Part shown: positions 54,324 to 63,710 of the stretch, one piece after another
Layout: every line of letters starts with the position of its first letter
Numbering within the stretch: the stretch's first letter is position 1
Assembly (NCBI RefSeq): GCF_018129085.1
Contig: NZ_JAAGBB010000014.1
Location: forward strand, 1-64,000
From: Plastoroseomonas hellenica
GTDB lineage: Bacteria; Pseudomonadota; Alphaproteobacteria; Acetobacterales; Acetobacteraceae
Direction of reading: 5' to 3'
Length of the DNA: 64,000 bases
Made by a program: the position numbers and the translations under genes
The notes under the pieces: generated by a model
What the model saw: only the letters and a program-made list of their open reading frames with translations
What the model was told of the DNA's origin: nothing
Databases searched by the model: none

Positions 54324-55403
54324 CTACTGCGTCACGCCCAGCCGCCGCGCGGTCGCCTGGATGTTCGCCCAGGCGGCTTCCGGCAGCGGCACGCCATTGG
54401 CCAGGCGGTCGGCACGTGTCGCCGCCTCCGGCTCGCCAGGCAGCTTCACCGGCACGCTCGCTTCCGCCGGTGTGCAGCCCGCGACCCATTCGGCATAGGC
54501 GAGGCCCATGCGCTCGAATTCCGCCTGGGTGCCGAAATGCCTGGGCGAGATGAAGATCGAGAGCATGCCATTGGCGATGCGCGCGCGCTGGTCGACGGGA
54601 CCGGACGTGCCGCCGCCGGTCAGCGCGCCGCCGAGCATCTCGCACATGAAGGCGAGACCGGAGCCCTTGTGGTCGCCGAAGGCGCGGATCGCGCCCGCAC
54701 CCTTCGACGCGTCGCGCGGCCCGACCGACTCATAGGGACCATAGAGCGTGCGTGGGTCGCCGGAGAGGTGGCCGTCCGGTTCAATCAGCGCATTCGGCGG
54801 CAGCGCCTTGCCGCCGTTCGAGGCCACCAGCACCTTGCCCTCCGCGACCAGGGAGGTCGCGAAATCGAGCACCAGCGGTCGGCCCGGCAGCGGCACACCG
54901 ACGCTGAAGGGCGCTGTCGAGAAGCGCCGGTCCACGCCACCGAAAGGGGCAACCAGCACGCTGCCCGCGACGTTGACGAAGTGGATGGAGATCAGCCCGG
55001 CGCGGATCGCCGCCTCGCTGTAGTCGCCGACGCGGCCGATATGGCCAGCATTGCGCAGCGCGGTGATGCAGATGCCGTTCTGCGATGCGCGTTCGATGCC
55101 GAGTGCCACCGCCTGCGGCGCCACCGTCTGGCCGAAGCCGAACTTGCCGTCGAGCACCGCGAAGCTGCCGCCGTCGGTCACCACCTCCGCGGTCTGGCCG
55201 CGCAGCACATAGCCAGCCTCGCACCATTCGACATAGCGCGGCACGCGCACCACACCATGGCTGTCATGCCCGGCGAGATTGGCGCCGAGCAGGTGCGCCG
55301 CGATGCGCGAGGCTTCGGCTTCGTCGCATGCGGCGGCGATGAAGATGCTGCGGACCAGCGCCTCGAGTTCGGGTGCCGGGATCCGGACGTCATTGGGAGC
55401 CAT
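54324..55403 (-). CDS. Malate/L-lactate/ureidoglycolate dehydrogenase-family oxidoreductase
   Basis: A 359-residue NAD(P)-dependent 2-hydroxyacid dehydrogenase of the Ldh2/YlbC family. The conserved His and Arg lie in GHDSHGVVRVPRYVEW; other stretches include GFGQTVAPQAV and GDHKGSGLAFMCEMLGGAL. Members reduce or oxidise malate, sulfolactate, ureidoglycolate or 2,3-diketogulonate. The operon partners suggest an aldonate-like substrate. Confidence 0.92.
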   Translation of the reverse strand: MAPNDVRIPAPELEALVRSIFIAAACDEAEASRIAAHLLGANLAGHDSHGVVRVPRYVEWCEAGYVLRGQTAEVVTDGGSFAVLDGKFGFGQTVAPQAVALGIERASQNGICITALRNAGHIGRVGDYSEAAIRAGLISIHFVNVAGSVLVAPFGGVDRRFSTAPFSVGVPLPGRPLVLDFATSLVAEGKVLVASNGGKALPPNALIEPDGHLSGDPRTLYGPYESVGPRDASKGAGAIRAFGDHKGSGLAFMCEMLGGALTGGGTSGPVDQRARIANGMLSIFISPRHFGTQAEFERMGLAYAEWVAGCTPAEASVPVKLPGEPEAATRADRLANGVPLPEAAWANIQATARRLGVTQ

Positions 55404-55424
55404 GATATTCCGTACTCTCTACTC

Positions 55425-56189
55425 TCAGGGAAGGGCCGCGACCTTGCGGGCATTGGGTGCCAGGAGGCGCATATAGGTCGGCTGCACCAGCATCTCAGTT
55501 ATGTTCACCCGCGCCGGCATGGTCGCGACGAAGAGCGCCATGGCAGCGAGATCCTCGGGCTGCAGCAGGCGTTCGACGTCCTCCTGCGGGACCGGCTCCG
55601 GCCGGTTGAGCAGGATCGGCGTCGCGACCTCACCCGGGCAGATGCAGCAGGAGCGGATGTTGTGGATGCCGTTCTCCTGGTTGATCGCCTGGGAGAGGGC
55701 CACGAAGCCGGTCTTGGCCGCGGTGTAGCCGGGGCCGGAGAGGAAGGAGACGTTCTTTCCCGCCATGGACGCGATCTGGATGATGAGGCCGCCGCCCTTG
55801 GCCTTCATCGCCGGCAGCACGGCGACCGAGGTCTGGAAGGGCGCCGTCAAGTTGCCGTCGACCAGGGTGCGGATCGCCTCCGGCGTGAGCTGGTGCAGGT
55901 AGCGGCGCGGCAGGTTCGTGCCGGCGTTGTTCACCAGGATGTCCGGACCGCCGAATGTCTCGGCGACGGTCTTCGCTGCGGCGGTAACCGCGGCGGCGTC
56001 AGTCAGGTCGAGCGGCAGGATATGGGCGTCGCCGCCGGCCAGCGCCGCGGTCTCCTCCAGCGGTTCCTTCCGGCGTCCGGTGAGGACCACCTTCGCGCCC
56101 TCGGCGGCGAAGGCGACGGCGATGGCGCGGCCGATGCCGCTGCCCGCGCCGGTCACCCAGGCGGTCTTCCCTGCAAGCTTGCTCATCAT
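55425..56189 (-). CDS. Short-chain dehydrogenase/reductase
   Basis: A 254-residue classical SDR with the cofactor motif [16 protein letters not shown], and the catalytic YTAAK. LVNNAG-type strand and the downstream [10 protein letters not shown] region are normal. Two ATGs overlap the stop of the upstream ABC ATPase gene. With the Ldh-type and GMC enzymes it provides three possible dehydrogenation steps for the transported compound. Confidence 0.93.
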   Translation of the reverse strand: MMSKLAGKTAWVTGAGSGIGRAIAVAFAAEGAKVVLTGRRKEPLEETAALAGGDAHILPLDLTDAAAVTAAAKTVAETFGGPDILVNNAGTNLPRRYLHQLTPEAIRTLVDGNLTAPFQTSVAVLPAMKAKGGGLIIQIASMAGKNVSFLSGPGYTAAKTGFVALSQAINQENGIHNIRSCCICPGEVATPILLNRPEPVPQEDVERLLQPEDLAAMALFVATMPARVNITEMLVQPTYMRLLAPNARKVAALP

Positions 56190-57286
56190 AGAACCTTGTC
56201 TGTCTCGGGATCGATAATGTGCATCTGGTCCATGTCGGCGGCCAGGGTGATTGGCTCGCCGACCGCCACCGGGCAGGCGGGATCGAGCCGTGCGCTGATC
56301 TCGTGGCCGTCGATCCTGAAATGCACCAGCGTCTCCATGCCCATCGGCTCGATCACCTCCGGCGTCGCCGGGAAATCGGCGATGTTGCGCTTGTCGGTGG
56401 GCTTCTTGTCGGTCAGGTGCTCCGGCCGGATGCCGAGCAGCACCGGGCGCGCCGCATGCGGCGCGTAGCGTGCGGTGCGTTCCGGCGGCACCGGCAGGAT
56501 GACGCCGGAGCCGAGCACGAGGCGCAGCCCATGGGCGTCGCCCTCGAGCCGTCCGGGGATGAAGTTCATCGCCGGGCTGCCGATGAAGCCGGCCACGAAG
56601 CGCGTCGCAGGATGGTGGTACAGCTCCTGCGGCGGCCCGACCTGCTCGATCACGCCGTGGTTCATCACCACCACCCGGTCGGCGAGCGTCATCGCCTCCA
56701 CCTGGTCGTGGGTCACGTAGACGGTGGTGGTGCGCACCGTCTGGTGCACCTTCTTGATCTCGGTCCGCATCTGCACGCGCAGCTTGGCGTCGAGGTTCGA
56801 GAGCGGCTCGTCGAACAGGAAGACCTTGGGGTCGCGCACGATGGCGCGGCCCATGGCGACCCGCTGGCGCTGGCCGCCCGAGAGCGCCTTCGGCTTGCGC
56901 TCGAGCAGCGGCACGATATCGAGGATGCGCGCGGCATTGTCGACGCGGCGCTTGATCTCGTCCTTCGGGAATTTCCGGAGCGTGAGCCCGAAGGCCATGT
57001 TCTCGAACACGCTCATATGCGGGTAGAGCGCGTAGTTCTGGAACACCATGGCGATGTCACGGTCGCGCGGCGGGATATCGTTCACGACCGTGCCGCCGAT
57101 CGCGACGTCGCCGCCGGTGATCTCCTCGAGCCCCGCGATCATGCGGAGCGTCGTCGATTTACCGCAACCCGAAGGGCCGACCAGGACCACGAATTCATGG
57201 TCCGCGATTTCGAGGTCGATGCCTTTCACCGCCTGGACGTTGCCTTCATAGGCCTTGACCAGCTTGCGAAGCGAGACTTGTGCCAT
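56186..57286 (-). CDS. CUT1-type ABC transporter ATP-binding protein (UgpC/MalK-like)
   Basis: A 366-residue ATPase with canonical Walker [20 protein letters not shown], signature [17 protein letters not shown], Walker B and switch His in [16 protein letters not shown], followed by a TOBE domain. It has all the residues that its counterparts GlpS and GlpT lack individually, consistent with a homodimer. It follows the permease genes by 6 bp. Confidence 0.95.
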   Translation of the reverse strand: MAQVSLRKLVKAYEGNVQAVKGIDLEIADHEFVVLVGPSGCGKSTTLRMIAGLEEITGGDVAIGGTVVNDIPPRDRDIAMVFQNYALYPHMSVFENMAFGLTLRKFPKDEIKRRVDNAARILDIVPLLERKPKALSGGQRQRVAMGRAIVRDPKVFLFDEPLSNLDAKLRVQMRTEIKKVHQTVRTTTVYVTHDQVEAMTLADRVVVMNHGVIEQVGPPQELYHHPATRFVAGFIGSPAMNFIPGRLEGDAHGLRLVLGSGVILPVPPERTARYAPHAARPVLLGIRPEHLTDKKPTDKRNIADFPATPEVIEPMGMETLVHFRIDGHEISARLDPACPVAVGEPITLAADMDQMHIIDPETDKVL

Positions 57287-57292
57287 CTGGGT

Positions 57293-58186
57293 TCAGCCCT
57301 TCGTTGCGCCGGCCGTGAGCCCGGCGATGTAGTAATCCATGAGGAAGGCGTAGATCACGACGGGCGGCAGCGCCGCGAGCAGGGCGCCCGCCATGATCTG
57401 GCCCCAGGCGAAGGTGTCCGCACGCACGAGCTGGGAGACGATGCCGATGGTCAGCGGCATCTGGTCCGGCGTGGTGACGAAGGCCGTCGGATAGACGAAG
57501 GCCGCCCAGGACACGGTGAAGGCGAAGATCGTCGCCGCGATGATGCCGGGCATCGCCACGGGCACGAAGATCTTCAGCAGCATCTGCGACCAGGACGCGC
57601 CATCGATCAGCGCCGCCTCGTCCAGCTCCTTCGGGATCGAGGCGAAATAGCCGATCATGATCCAGGTGCAAAAGGGCACCGTCAGCGTCGGATAGACCAG
57701 CACCAGGCCCCAGATGCTGTTCAGCAGCCCGAGGCCGCCCACGATCTGATAGAGCGGGATGAACAGCAGCGTGTCTGGTACGAGATAGGTGAGGAAGACG
57801 CCGGTGGCCAATGCCTGGCTGCCGAAGAAACGCATGCGCGCCAGCGCGAAGGCGGCGAGCACCGAGATCACCATGGTGATCGCCACCACCAGCACGGTGA
57901 CGATGGCGCTGTTGACGAAGAAGCGCAGGAACATCCCGTTGCCGAGCAGCGCCGAGTAGTTCTCGAGCGTTGGCGAACGCACCAGCCAGGGATTGCCCTG
58001 CATGTTGGCGATCTCGCCGCTGCTCTTCAGGCTGGTGATGAACATGTAGACCGGTGGCGCCAGGAAGATGATGGCGGCCAGGATCAGCGATGCATAGGCC
58101 GTCCACATGGCCCAGCGCCGCTCGCGCGAGAGGCTGCCGGCCTTGCTGTAGATGCCGGCGGAGGAAGCGGTGGTCACCGACATCAC
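57293..58186 (-). CDS. Carbohydrate ABC transporter permease (MalG-like)
   Basis: A 297-residue permease with six membrane helices and an EAA loop in ELDEAALIDGASWSQMLLKI. It overlaps the other permease gene by 4 bp. The N-terminal part before helix 1 carries two Arg-rich stretches on the cytoplasmic side. Confidence 0.94.
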   Translation of the reverse strand: MMSVTTASSAGIYSKAGSLSRERRWAMWTAYASLILAAIIFLAPPVYMFITSLKSSGEIANMQGNPWLVRSPTLENYSALLGNGMFLRFFVNSAIVTVLVVAITMVISVLAAFALARMRFFGSQALATGVFLTYLVPDTLLFIPLYQIVGGLGLLNSIWGLVLVYPTLTVPFCTWIMIGYFASIPKELDEAALIDGASWSQMLLKIFVPVAMPGIIAATIFAFTVSWAAFVYPTAFVTTPDQMPLTIGIVSQLVRADTFAWGQIMAGALLAALPPVVIYAFLMDYYIAGLTAGATKG

Positions 58187-59121
58187 ATCTGCTCCTTGTT
58201 CCGACGCGTCACGCCGCGCAGCACGAAGAAGGCGCAGACCGCGAGGATCGGCAGCATGAAGAGGGACACGGCCGCGCCGCGCGGGATGTTCCCGGACAGG
58301 ATGCCGACCTGGAAGGCGTAGCTCGCGAAGACATGCGTCAGGTCGCGCGGGCCGCCATTGGTCAGCACGCGGACGATGTCGTAGTTCGCGAAGGTGACGA
58401 TCAGGCTGAACAGCACCGTGATGCTGATGATGTTCGCCATCATCGGCAGGGTGACGTAGCGCAGCCGCTGCCAGCCATTGGCGCCGTCGATCGCCGCCGC
58501 TTCATAGAGCTGCTCCGGCACGCTCTTGATCGCCGCCAGGTACATGATCATGAAGAAGGGTGCGCCGTACCAGACGTTCACCATGATGACCGCGATCCGC
58601 GCCCAGATCGGCTCGCCGAGCCAGGGAACCGCGGGAACGGCGAAGATCGAGAGGACATAGTTGATCGAGCTGTAGGTCGGATCGAACATCCACCACCAGC
58701 CAAGCGTGGACAGCGCCGGCGGAATCACCCAGGGCACCAGCAGCATGCCGCGCCACTTGCGCTGCCCCTTGGCCGGGATGTGGTGCAGCATATGCGCCAG
58801 CCAGAAGCCGATCAGCGCCTTCAGCAACACCGCCGTGATGGCGAAGATGCAGGACTGCCAGGCGACGCTCCAGAAGGTGTCCGTGTCGAACAGGATCTCG
58901 TAGTTGCCGAAGCCGATGTTGCGGACCATGGTCCGGTTCAGCGTCGACAGGTAGATGCCGTAGCCCGCCGGATAGGCGACGAGGCCGACGATCACGGCCA
59001 GCAGCGGCAGGGTCATCAGGAAGGCGATGGTCGAGCGCCGTCGCGCGAAGCGCTGCAGGCTGCCGGATCCGGGGGCGTGGGTCGCGGGCGTTCTGCCAGC
59101 GGTGAGCGTATCGGCGGGCAT
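58183..59121 (-). CDS. Carbohydrate ABC transporter permease (MalF-like)
   Basis: A 312-residue permease with six predicted helices; the EAA loop is QLYEAAAIDGANGWQRLRYV. An excellent AGGAGGAA site precedes the ATG. It follows the receptor gene by 57 bp and starts the overlapping series of transport genes. Confidence 0.94.
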   Translation of the reverse strand: MPADTLTAGRTPATHAPGSGSLQRFARRRSTIAFLMTLPLLAVIVGLVAYPAGYGIYLSTLNRTMVRNIGFGNYEILFDTDTFWSVAWQSCIFAITAVLLKALIGFWLAHMLHHIPAKGQRKWRGMLLVPWVIPPALSTLGWWWMFDPTYSSINYVLSIFAVPAVPWLGEPIWARIAVIMVNVWYGAPFFMIMYLAAIKSVPEQLYEAAAIDGANGWQRLRYVTLPMMANIISITVLFSLIVTFANYDIVRVLTNGGPRDLTHVFASYAFQVGILSGNIPRGAAVSLFMLPILAVCAFFVLRGVTRRNKEQM

Positions 59122-59178
59122 CTATTCCTCCTGCCGGGAAGCGAGGCGGGCGGAGGCTGCGCCCCCGCCCGGACGCGG

Positions 59179-60546
59179 TCAGCCGCGCGCGAAGTTGCGG
59201 AGTTCGCGTTCGGCCCAGGTCAGCGCCTGGTCGACCGTCTCCCCACCCTGCGCCACGCGGGCGATCATCTTGGTGTTGATCGCCTGGTTGTATCCCTGCA
59301 CAGCGATTTCCGCCGGAGCCGGCGCGAAGGCGATGTTCTGCTGCGCATTGTGGTGCGGCTTCAGCGGGTAGTTGAAGACGACGCCGGTGGGCGGGCCTTC
59401 GGTCGCCCAGATCTGGAAATCCGACATGGTGCCGAAGGGCGGGATGTCGTAGCCGCTGCTGGTCGTGGTCTGCGCCTCCGCCTGCTCGCGCTCGGAGAGG
59501 AATTCGAGCAGCCCCTTGGCCGCCGGCTTCTGGCGGCTGAAGCTCCAGATGCCCCAGAAATACGGCAGGTAAGGCGTGAAGCGGCCGGCCGGGCCGGCCG
59601 GCATCGGGAAGGTCCAGCACTTCTCGGCCACCTGCGGCGCGTCGCGCTTCGCCACCGCCCAGGTGGAGGGCGGGTTGAAGATGAGCGCTGAGCGGCCGGA
59701 GATCAGCGCGCGATTGTTGGACGCGTCATCCCAGGCATAGACATCGTTCGGCAGGAAGCGGCAGAGACGCACCGCGTATTCCAGCGCCGTGCGCACCGCC
59801 GGATTGTTGCGCACGGTGACGTTGCCGCGCTCATCGACCAGGTTCGCGCCATAGCTGCGGAACAGCGCGCCGACCCAGTCCACGGCATCGGTGAAGCTGC
59901 CCATCGGCAGGCCGAAGGGTACCTGCGCCTGGGCGCATTTCTCGGCGGCGACCAGGAAATTGTCCCAGGTCCATTGGTCCACGCCCGGGCCGACCTGGTT
60001 GGCCGCCGGATACATCGCCTGCACATCGATGCCGGCATGCTGCTTCAGCAGGTCGAAGCGGCCGAGCGAGGGCTTGTGCTGGCTGCCGGACACCGCCGGA
60101 ATCCCCCGCCAGGAGCCTTCGCGCTTGGCCAGGTATTCGGCGATCGGGTTGATCGCGCCGTATTTGGCGACCAGGCGGCCGACCACATCGTCCACCGGCT
60201 CCAGCAGCCGGGCGTGGGCCGAGGGCTCCCAGGTCGGGAAGCTCAGGATGTCATGGCCGGAGCGGCTCTGCGCCTGGGCGGCGATGGTCAGCAGGTTCTG
60301 GTTGCCGACCGAGGTGATGAAGTCGATCTGCACCTCGACACGGTTGCGCTGGCCCCATTCGGCGCAGAGGCGGCGCATGACGTCGTTGCCGACCGGCACC
60401 CAGTGGTCCCAGAAGCCGCAGCGCAAGGTGCCGCCGGTGCCCTGCGCATGCACCATCGGTGCCGACAGGACGCCGGCCGCCAGGACGCCCGCGCCGGAGC
60501 GCAGGACGTTGCGACGGGAAACGCCATTGATCGTCCGCTTGGACAT
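59179..60546 (-). CDS. Carbohydrate ABC transporter substrate-binding protein
   Basis: A 455-residue extracellular receptor of the CUT1 family with a twin-arginine signal (GVSRRNVLRSGAGVLAAG) ending near residue 34. The mature part starts TLRCGFWDHWVPVGND and contains the family stretch around FPMPAGPAGRFTPYLPYFWG. It is the first gene of the minus-strand operon and divergent from the FAD amine oxidase-like gene, so a regulated promoter is expected in the 131-bp gap. Confidence 0.93.
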   Translation of the reverse strand: MSKRTINGVSRRNVLRSGAGVLAAGVLSAPMVHAQGTGGTLRCGFWDHWVPVGNDVMRRLCAEWGQRNRVEVQIDFITSVGNQNLLTIAAQAQSRSGHDILSFPTWEPSAHARLLEPVDDVVGRLVAKYGAINPIAEYLAKREGSWRGIPAVSGSQHKPSLGRFDLLKQHAGIDVQAMYPAANQVGPGVDQWTWDNFLVAAEKCAQAQVPFGLPMGSFTDAVDWVGALFRSYGANLVDERGNVTVRNNPAVRTALEYAVRLCRFLPNDVYAWDDASNNRALISGRSALIFNPPSTWAVAKRDAPQVAEKCWTFPMPAGPAGRFTPYLPYFWGIWSFSRQKPAAKGLLEFLSEREQAEAQTTTSSGYDIPPFGTMSDFQIWATEGPPTGVVFNYPLKPHHNAQQNIAFAPAPAEIAVQGYNQAINTKMIARVAQGGETVDQALTWAERELRNFARG

Positions 60547-60677
60547 TCCCTAGATCCCTCCCCATCAGGCCTTTTCGGCCTGGTTTGCGCGGCCACGTTA
60601 GGCAGGGCCTGCATGGTTCTGCAATCCTGCACGAGCACTGGATTGCGCCTTCGCACCGGTAAGGGCAGCTTGCCGGC

Positions 60678-61784
60678 ATGGAGCTGCACAATTTCGATGC
60701 GATCGTCATCGGCGCGGGCATGGCCGGCGCCACCGCCGCCGCGCATCTCGCCCCCACCCGCCGGGTCGCCCTGCTGGAAGCCGAGGAGACCGCCGGCTAC
60801 CACACCACCGGCCGGTCCGCGGCGATCTGGATCCTGAATTACGGGCCGCCCGATGTGCGGGCGCTCTCCGGCGCATCCCGCAGCTTTTTCGAGACGCCGC
60901 CAGACGGTTTTCCGCCGCTGGCGCATCGCCGCGCGGTGGTGACCCTGGCGCCGCCGTCACAGGCCGCTCATCTGGCGTCCATGATCGCGGAAGGCGCCGG
61001 GATCGAACCCTTCCCACTGGCCGAGATCGCCGTCCAGGTCCCCGTGCTGCGCCCGGGCTATGCGGCCGCCGCCGCTATCGAGCGCGACGCCTTCGACATC
61101 GACGTCGCCGCGCTGCACCAGGGCTTCCTGCGCACGGTGCAGCGGAACGGCGTGCTGGCGCTGCGCCATCGCGCGTCCCTGATACGGCGGACGGACGGGC
61201 TCTGGCATGCGGAGACCAGCGGCGGCGCGAGTTTCGCCGCCCCGATCCTGGTGAACGCCGCCGGCGCCTGGGGCGACGAGGTCGCGCGCATCGCCGAGAT
61301 CCCCACGATCGGGTTGCAACCCAAGCGCCGCACCGCGCTGATCGTCGATCCCGGGGCGCATGATTGTTCCGCCTGGCCGCTGGTGGGCGATTGCGACCAC
61401 ACCTGGTACGTCCGGCCGGAGGCGCGGCGGAAGCTGATGGTCAGCCCGGCCGACGAGACCGACAGCGATCCCTGCGACGCACAGCCGGAGGAGATCGACA
61501 TCGCGATCGCGATCGACCGCATGCAGCAGGCGCTCGACATCCCGGTAACCCGGGTGGAGCACGCCTGGGCCGGGCTCCGCACCTTCACCCCGGACCGGAG
61601 CCTGGCGATCGGCGCCGGCAGCGCGCCCGGCTTCTTCTGGATGTGCGGCCAGGGCGGCTACGGCATCCAGACCGCGCCCGCCGCCGGCGCGCTGCTGGCA
61701 TGCCTGATCGACGGTCGCGACCCGGGGCCGCTCGCGGCCATCATTCCGGCCGTCGATCCCCGCCGCCTGGAAAGAACCACATGA
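60678..61784 (+). CDS. FAD-dependent oxidoreductase (DadA/glycine oxidase-like)
   Basis: A 368-residue D-amino acid dehydrogenase-like flavoprotein. FAD binding is shown by AIVIGAGMAGATAAAHL-type residues at 10-26 (IVIGAGMAGATAAAHLA), ILVNAAGAWGDEVA in the middle, and WMCGQGGYGIQTAPAAG near the C-terminus. It may oxidise a D-amino acid or an N-substituted glycine. Its stop overlaps the threonine dehydratase-like gene, which could use the same amino acid pool. Confidence 0.92.
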   Translation: MELHNFDAIVIGAGMAGATAAAHLAPTRRVALLEAEETAGYHTTGRSAAIWILNYGPPDVRALSGASRSFFETPPDGFPPLAHRRAVVTLAPPSQAAHLASMIAEGAGIEPFPLAEIAVQVPVLRPGYAAAAAIERDAFDIDVAALHQGFLRTVQRNGVLALRHRASLIRRTDGLWHAETSGGASFAAPILVNAAGAWGDEVARIAEIPTIGLQPKRRTALIVDPGAHDCSAWPLVGDCDHTWYVRPEARRKLMVSPADETDSDPCDAQPEEIDIAIAIDRMQQALDIPVTRVEHAWAGLRTFTPDRSLAIGAGSAPGFFWMCGQGGYGIQTAPAAGALLACLIDGRDPGPLAAIIPAVDPRRLERTT

Positions 61785-62797
61785 GCCAAGCCGCCCTGCC
61801 GGACCTTATGAATCAGGCCGCCCTGCCGGGCTTTGCCGATGTCCTCGCCGCCGCCGAGCGCCTGAGGGGCCACATCATCCGCACGCCGCTGCTGCGCCAC
61901 CCGCTGCTGGACCAGCTCACCGGCGGCACCGTGCTGGTGAAGCCGGAGCCGCTGCAACGCACCGGCAGCTTCAAGCTGCGCGGCGCCACCAATGCGGCGC
62001 TGCTGCTGGCAGCCACAGGCGACCGCGGCGGCATCGTCACCCATTCCTCCGGCAATCACGGCCAGGCCTGCGCCGCGGCCGCGCATGCACTCGGCCTCAA
62101 GGCGACGATCGCGATGCCCGCCGACGCGCCAGCCATCAAGGTCGAGAGCACGCGCCGCTGGGGCGCCGAGATCATCCCCTTCGACCGCCACAACACCGAC
62201 CGAGACGCGCTGACCGCCCGGCTGGCGGAGGAGCGTGGCGCGACAGTCATCCCGCCCTTCGACCACCCGCATGTCATCGCCGGCCAGGGCACCATGGCGC
62301 TGGAGCTGATCGAGGACGCCAGGGCGATCGGCCTCTCCCCGGATGCGCTGGCGATCTGCACCGGCGGTGGCGGGTTGATCGGCGGCTCGGCGCTGACCGC
62401 CGAGGCGCTGATCCCGGGCGCCGAGATCTGGGCGGTGGAGCCGGAGGGCTGGGACGACACCCGGCAATCGCTCGCCGCCGGGCATCGCGTCGCAGTCGAT
62501 GGCAGCGGTCCCGGCCTCTGCGATTCGCTGCTGTCGAAGCAGCCGGGCGCGCTCACCTTCGCGATCAACCAGCCGCGCCTCGCGGGCGGCGTCGCGGTGA
62601 CGGAGGCGGAGGTGTTCCGCGCCATGCGCTTCGCCTTCGAGCATCTGAAGGTGGTGGTGGAGCCGGGCGGCGCCGTCGCGCTGGCCGCGGTGCTGGCCGG
62701 CAAGGTCGACGCCCGTGGGCGCATCGTCGGGCTGGTGATGAGCGGGGGCAATGTCGATCCCGCGGTCTTCGCACGCGCCCTGGCCGCTTCCGCCTGA
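61781..62797 (+). CDS. Threonine/serine dehydratase (PLP)
   Basis: A 338-residue fold-type II PLP enzyme that deaminates threonine or serine. The PLP lysine is K65 in GSFKLRGATNAAL, the SSGNHGQA loop binds the substrate carboxylate, and the phosphate-binding CTGGGGLIGG is present. No ACT regulatory domain is present, so it is of the catabolic or racemase-like kind. The N-terminus repeats QAALP twice nine residues apart, so the ATG at 61808 is an alternative start. Confidence 0.93.
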   Translation: MSQAALPDLMNQAALPGFADVLAAAERLRGHIIRTPLLRHPLLDQLTGGTVLVKPEPLQRTGSFKLRGATNAALLLAATGDRGGIVTHSSGNHGQACAAAAHALGLKATIAMPADAPAIKVESTRRWGAEIIPFDRHNTDRDALTARLAEERGATVIPPFDHPHVIAGQGTMALELIEDARAIGLSPDALAICTGGGGLIGGSALTAEALIPGAEIWAVEPEGWDDTRQSLAAGHRVAVDGSGPGLCDSLLSKQPGALTFAINQPRLAGGVAVTEAEVFRAMRFAFEHLKVVVEPGGAVALAAVLAGKVDARGRIVGLVMSGGNVDPAVFARALAASA

Positions 62798-63423
62798 TGC
62801 TGCGCGGGCTGCGCCACCGCCCCCTGCTGCTGGCAGCGGTGGGCACTGGCCTGGCCTGCGGCGGCCTGCTCTGGGTGACCGGCGTGCGGGTGCCGACGGC
62901 GGTGCTGCTCGGCTGGTGCGTCACGGTGCTGACGCATGCGGTGCCGACCACGATGTCCGCGCTGCGCGCGACGCCAGCGGCGATCCGTCGCCGTGCCGAG
63001 CTGCTGGACGAGGGCGAGACCGCCGTGCTGCTGACCAGCCTCGGCGCCGCCGGCGCATCGCTGGTGGCAGTGTTCTGGCATCTGGCTTCGGCCGATGGTG
63101 AAGCCAGCCCGGCGCATGTGGCGCTGGCGATCGCCGCCATCGCGCTGTCCTGGGGTTATGTGCATCTGCTCTTCGCGATCCGCTACGCGCATGAATACTG
63201 GCGCGCCGGCGGCGGCCTCGACCTGCCCGGCGGCGGCAAGCCGGACTTCCCCGACTTCCTCTATATCGCCTTCACCATCGGCATGACCTTCCAGACTTCC
63301 GACACCGGCCTGGCGACACGCGTCATGCGGCGCCTGGCGCTCGGCCATGCGCTGGTGTCCTTCGTCTTCAACATGATCATCCTGGCCGCCGCGGTGAACA
63401 TCGCGGCCGGCCTGGTACATTAA
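62797..63423 (+). CDS. DUF1345 membrane protein
   Basis: The 208-residue protein has five or six membrane helices and the DUF1345 signature FPDFLYIAFTIGMTFQTSD. An HLLFAIRYAHEYW stretch precedes it. The ATG shares one base with the stop of the dehydratase gene. The function is unknown. Confidence 0.9.
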   Translation: MLRGLRHRPLLLAAVGTGLACGGLLWVTGVRVPTAVLLGWCVTVLTHAVPTTMSALRATPAAIRRRAELLDEGETAVLLTSLGAAGASLVAVFWHLASADGEASPAHVALAIAAIALSWGYVHLLFAIRYAHEYWRAGGGLDLPGGGKPDFPDFLYIAFTIGMTFQTSDTGLATRVMRRLALGHALVSFVFNMIILAAAVNIAAGLVH

Positions 63424-63424
63424 A

Positions 63425-63451
63425 GGCCCGGCACGCCTGTCGCGCCGGGCC
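63425..63451 (+). terminator. Hairpin after the DUF1345 gene
   Basis: A perfect 8-bp stem (GGCCCGGC paired with GCCGGGCC) around an 11-base loop, starting 2 bp after the stop codon. No U-tract follows on the plus strand, so it may need Rho or act as an mRNA end stabiliser. Confidence 0.5.
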
Positions 63452-63485
63452 CGTCAGTCCAATGGATAAAAGTAAAAGAAGGGGT

Positions 63486-63507
63486 GCGGGGGAATTCCTT
63501 CCCCCGC
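63486..63507 (-). terminator. Rho-independent terminator for the aceA-small protein transcript
   Basis: A perfect 9-bp stem (GCGGGGGAA paired with TTCCCCCGC) with a 4-base loop, 6 bp downstream of the 60-codon gene on the minus strand. It is followed in that direction by a T-rich stretch (CTTCTTTTACTTTT), making it the best intrinsic terminator in the window. Confidence 0.75.
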
Positions 63508-63513
63508 TCTTCC

Positions 63514-63696
63514 TCACCCGCGATGGGCCTCCCGCCCCCGCTCGGCGCTGGCCCAGCGGTGCTCATGCACCAGGCCGTCATCGAAATCCGGCTCCGGCGG
63601 GCGGTTGACCAGGGCCGGACGGTTGCGTTCGCTGCTGGCCCAGTTGTGGCTGTGCACCAGGCCGTCATCATGGTCGTCGTTGCGGGGAATGGACAT
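63514..63696 (-). CDS. 60-residue protein with internal tandem repeat, downstream of aceA
   Basis: I do not recognise this family. The ATG at 63696 follows a good GAAGGAA site, 14 bp after the aceA stop, and a strong terminator follows the gene. The protein has two copies of a 17-residue unit 29 residues apart: DDGLVHSHNWASSERNR (10-26) and DDGLVHEHRWASAERGR (39-55). The conserved core is D-D-G-L-V-H-x-H-x-W-A-S. It is hydrophilic, with no export signal. The paired histidines could bind metal. Confidence 0.75.
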   Translation of the reverse strand: MSIPRNDDHDDGLVHSHNWASSERNRPALVNRPPEPDFDDGLVHEHRWASAERGREAHRG

Positions 63697-63710
63697 GGTG
63701 TCGTTCCTTC

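Noticed and set aside
63420-63671. An 83-codon minus-strand frame overlapping the 60-codon gene after aceA
   Set aside because: It overlaps the better supported 60-codon frame, reads through the terminator hairpin and has no ribosome-binding site.
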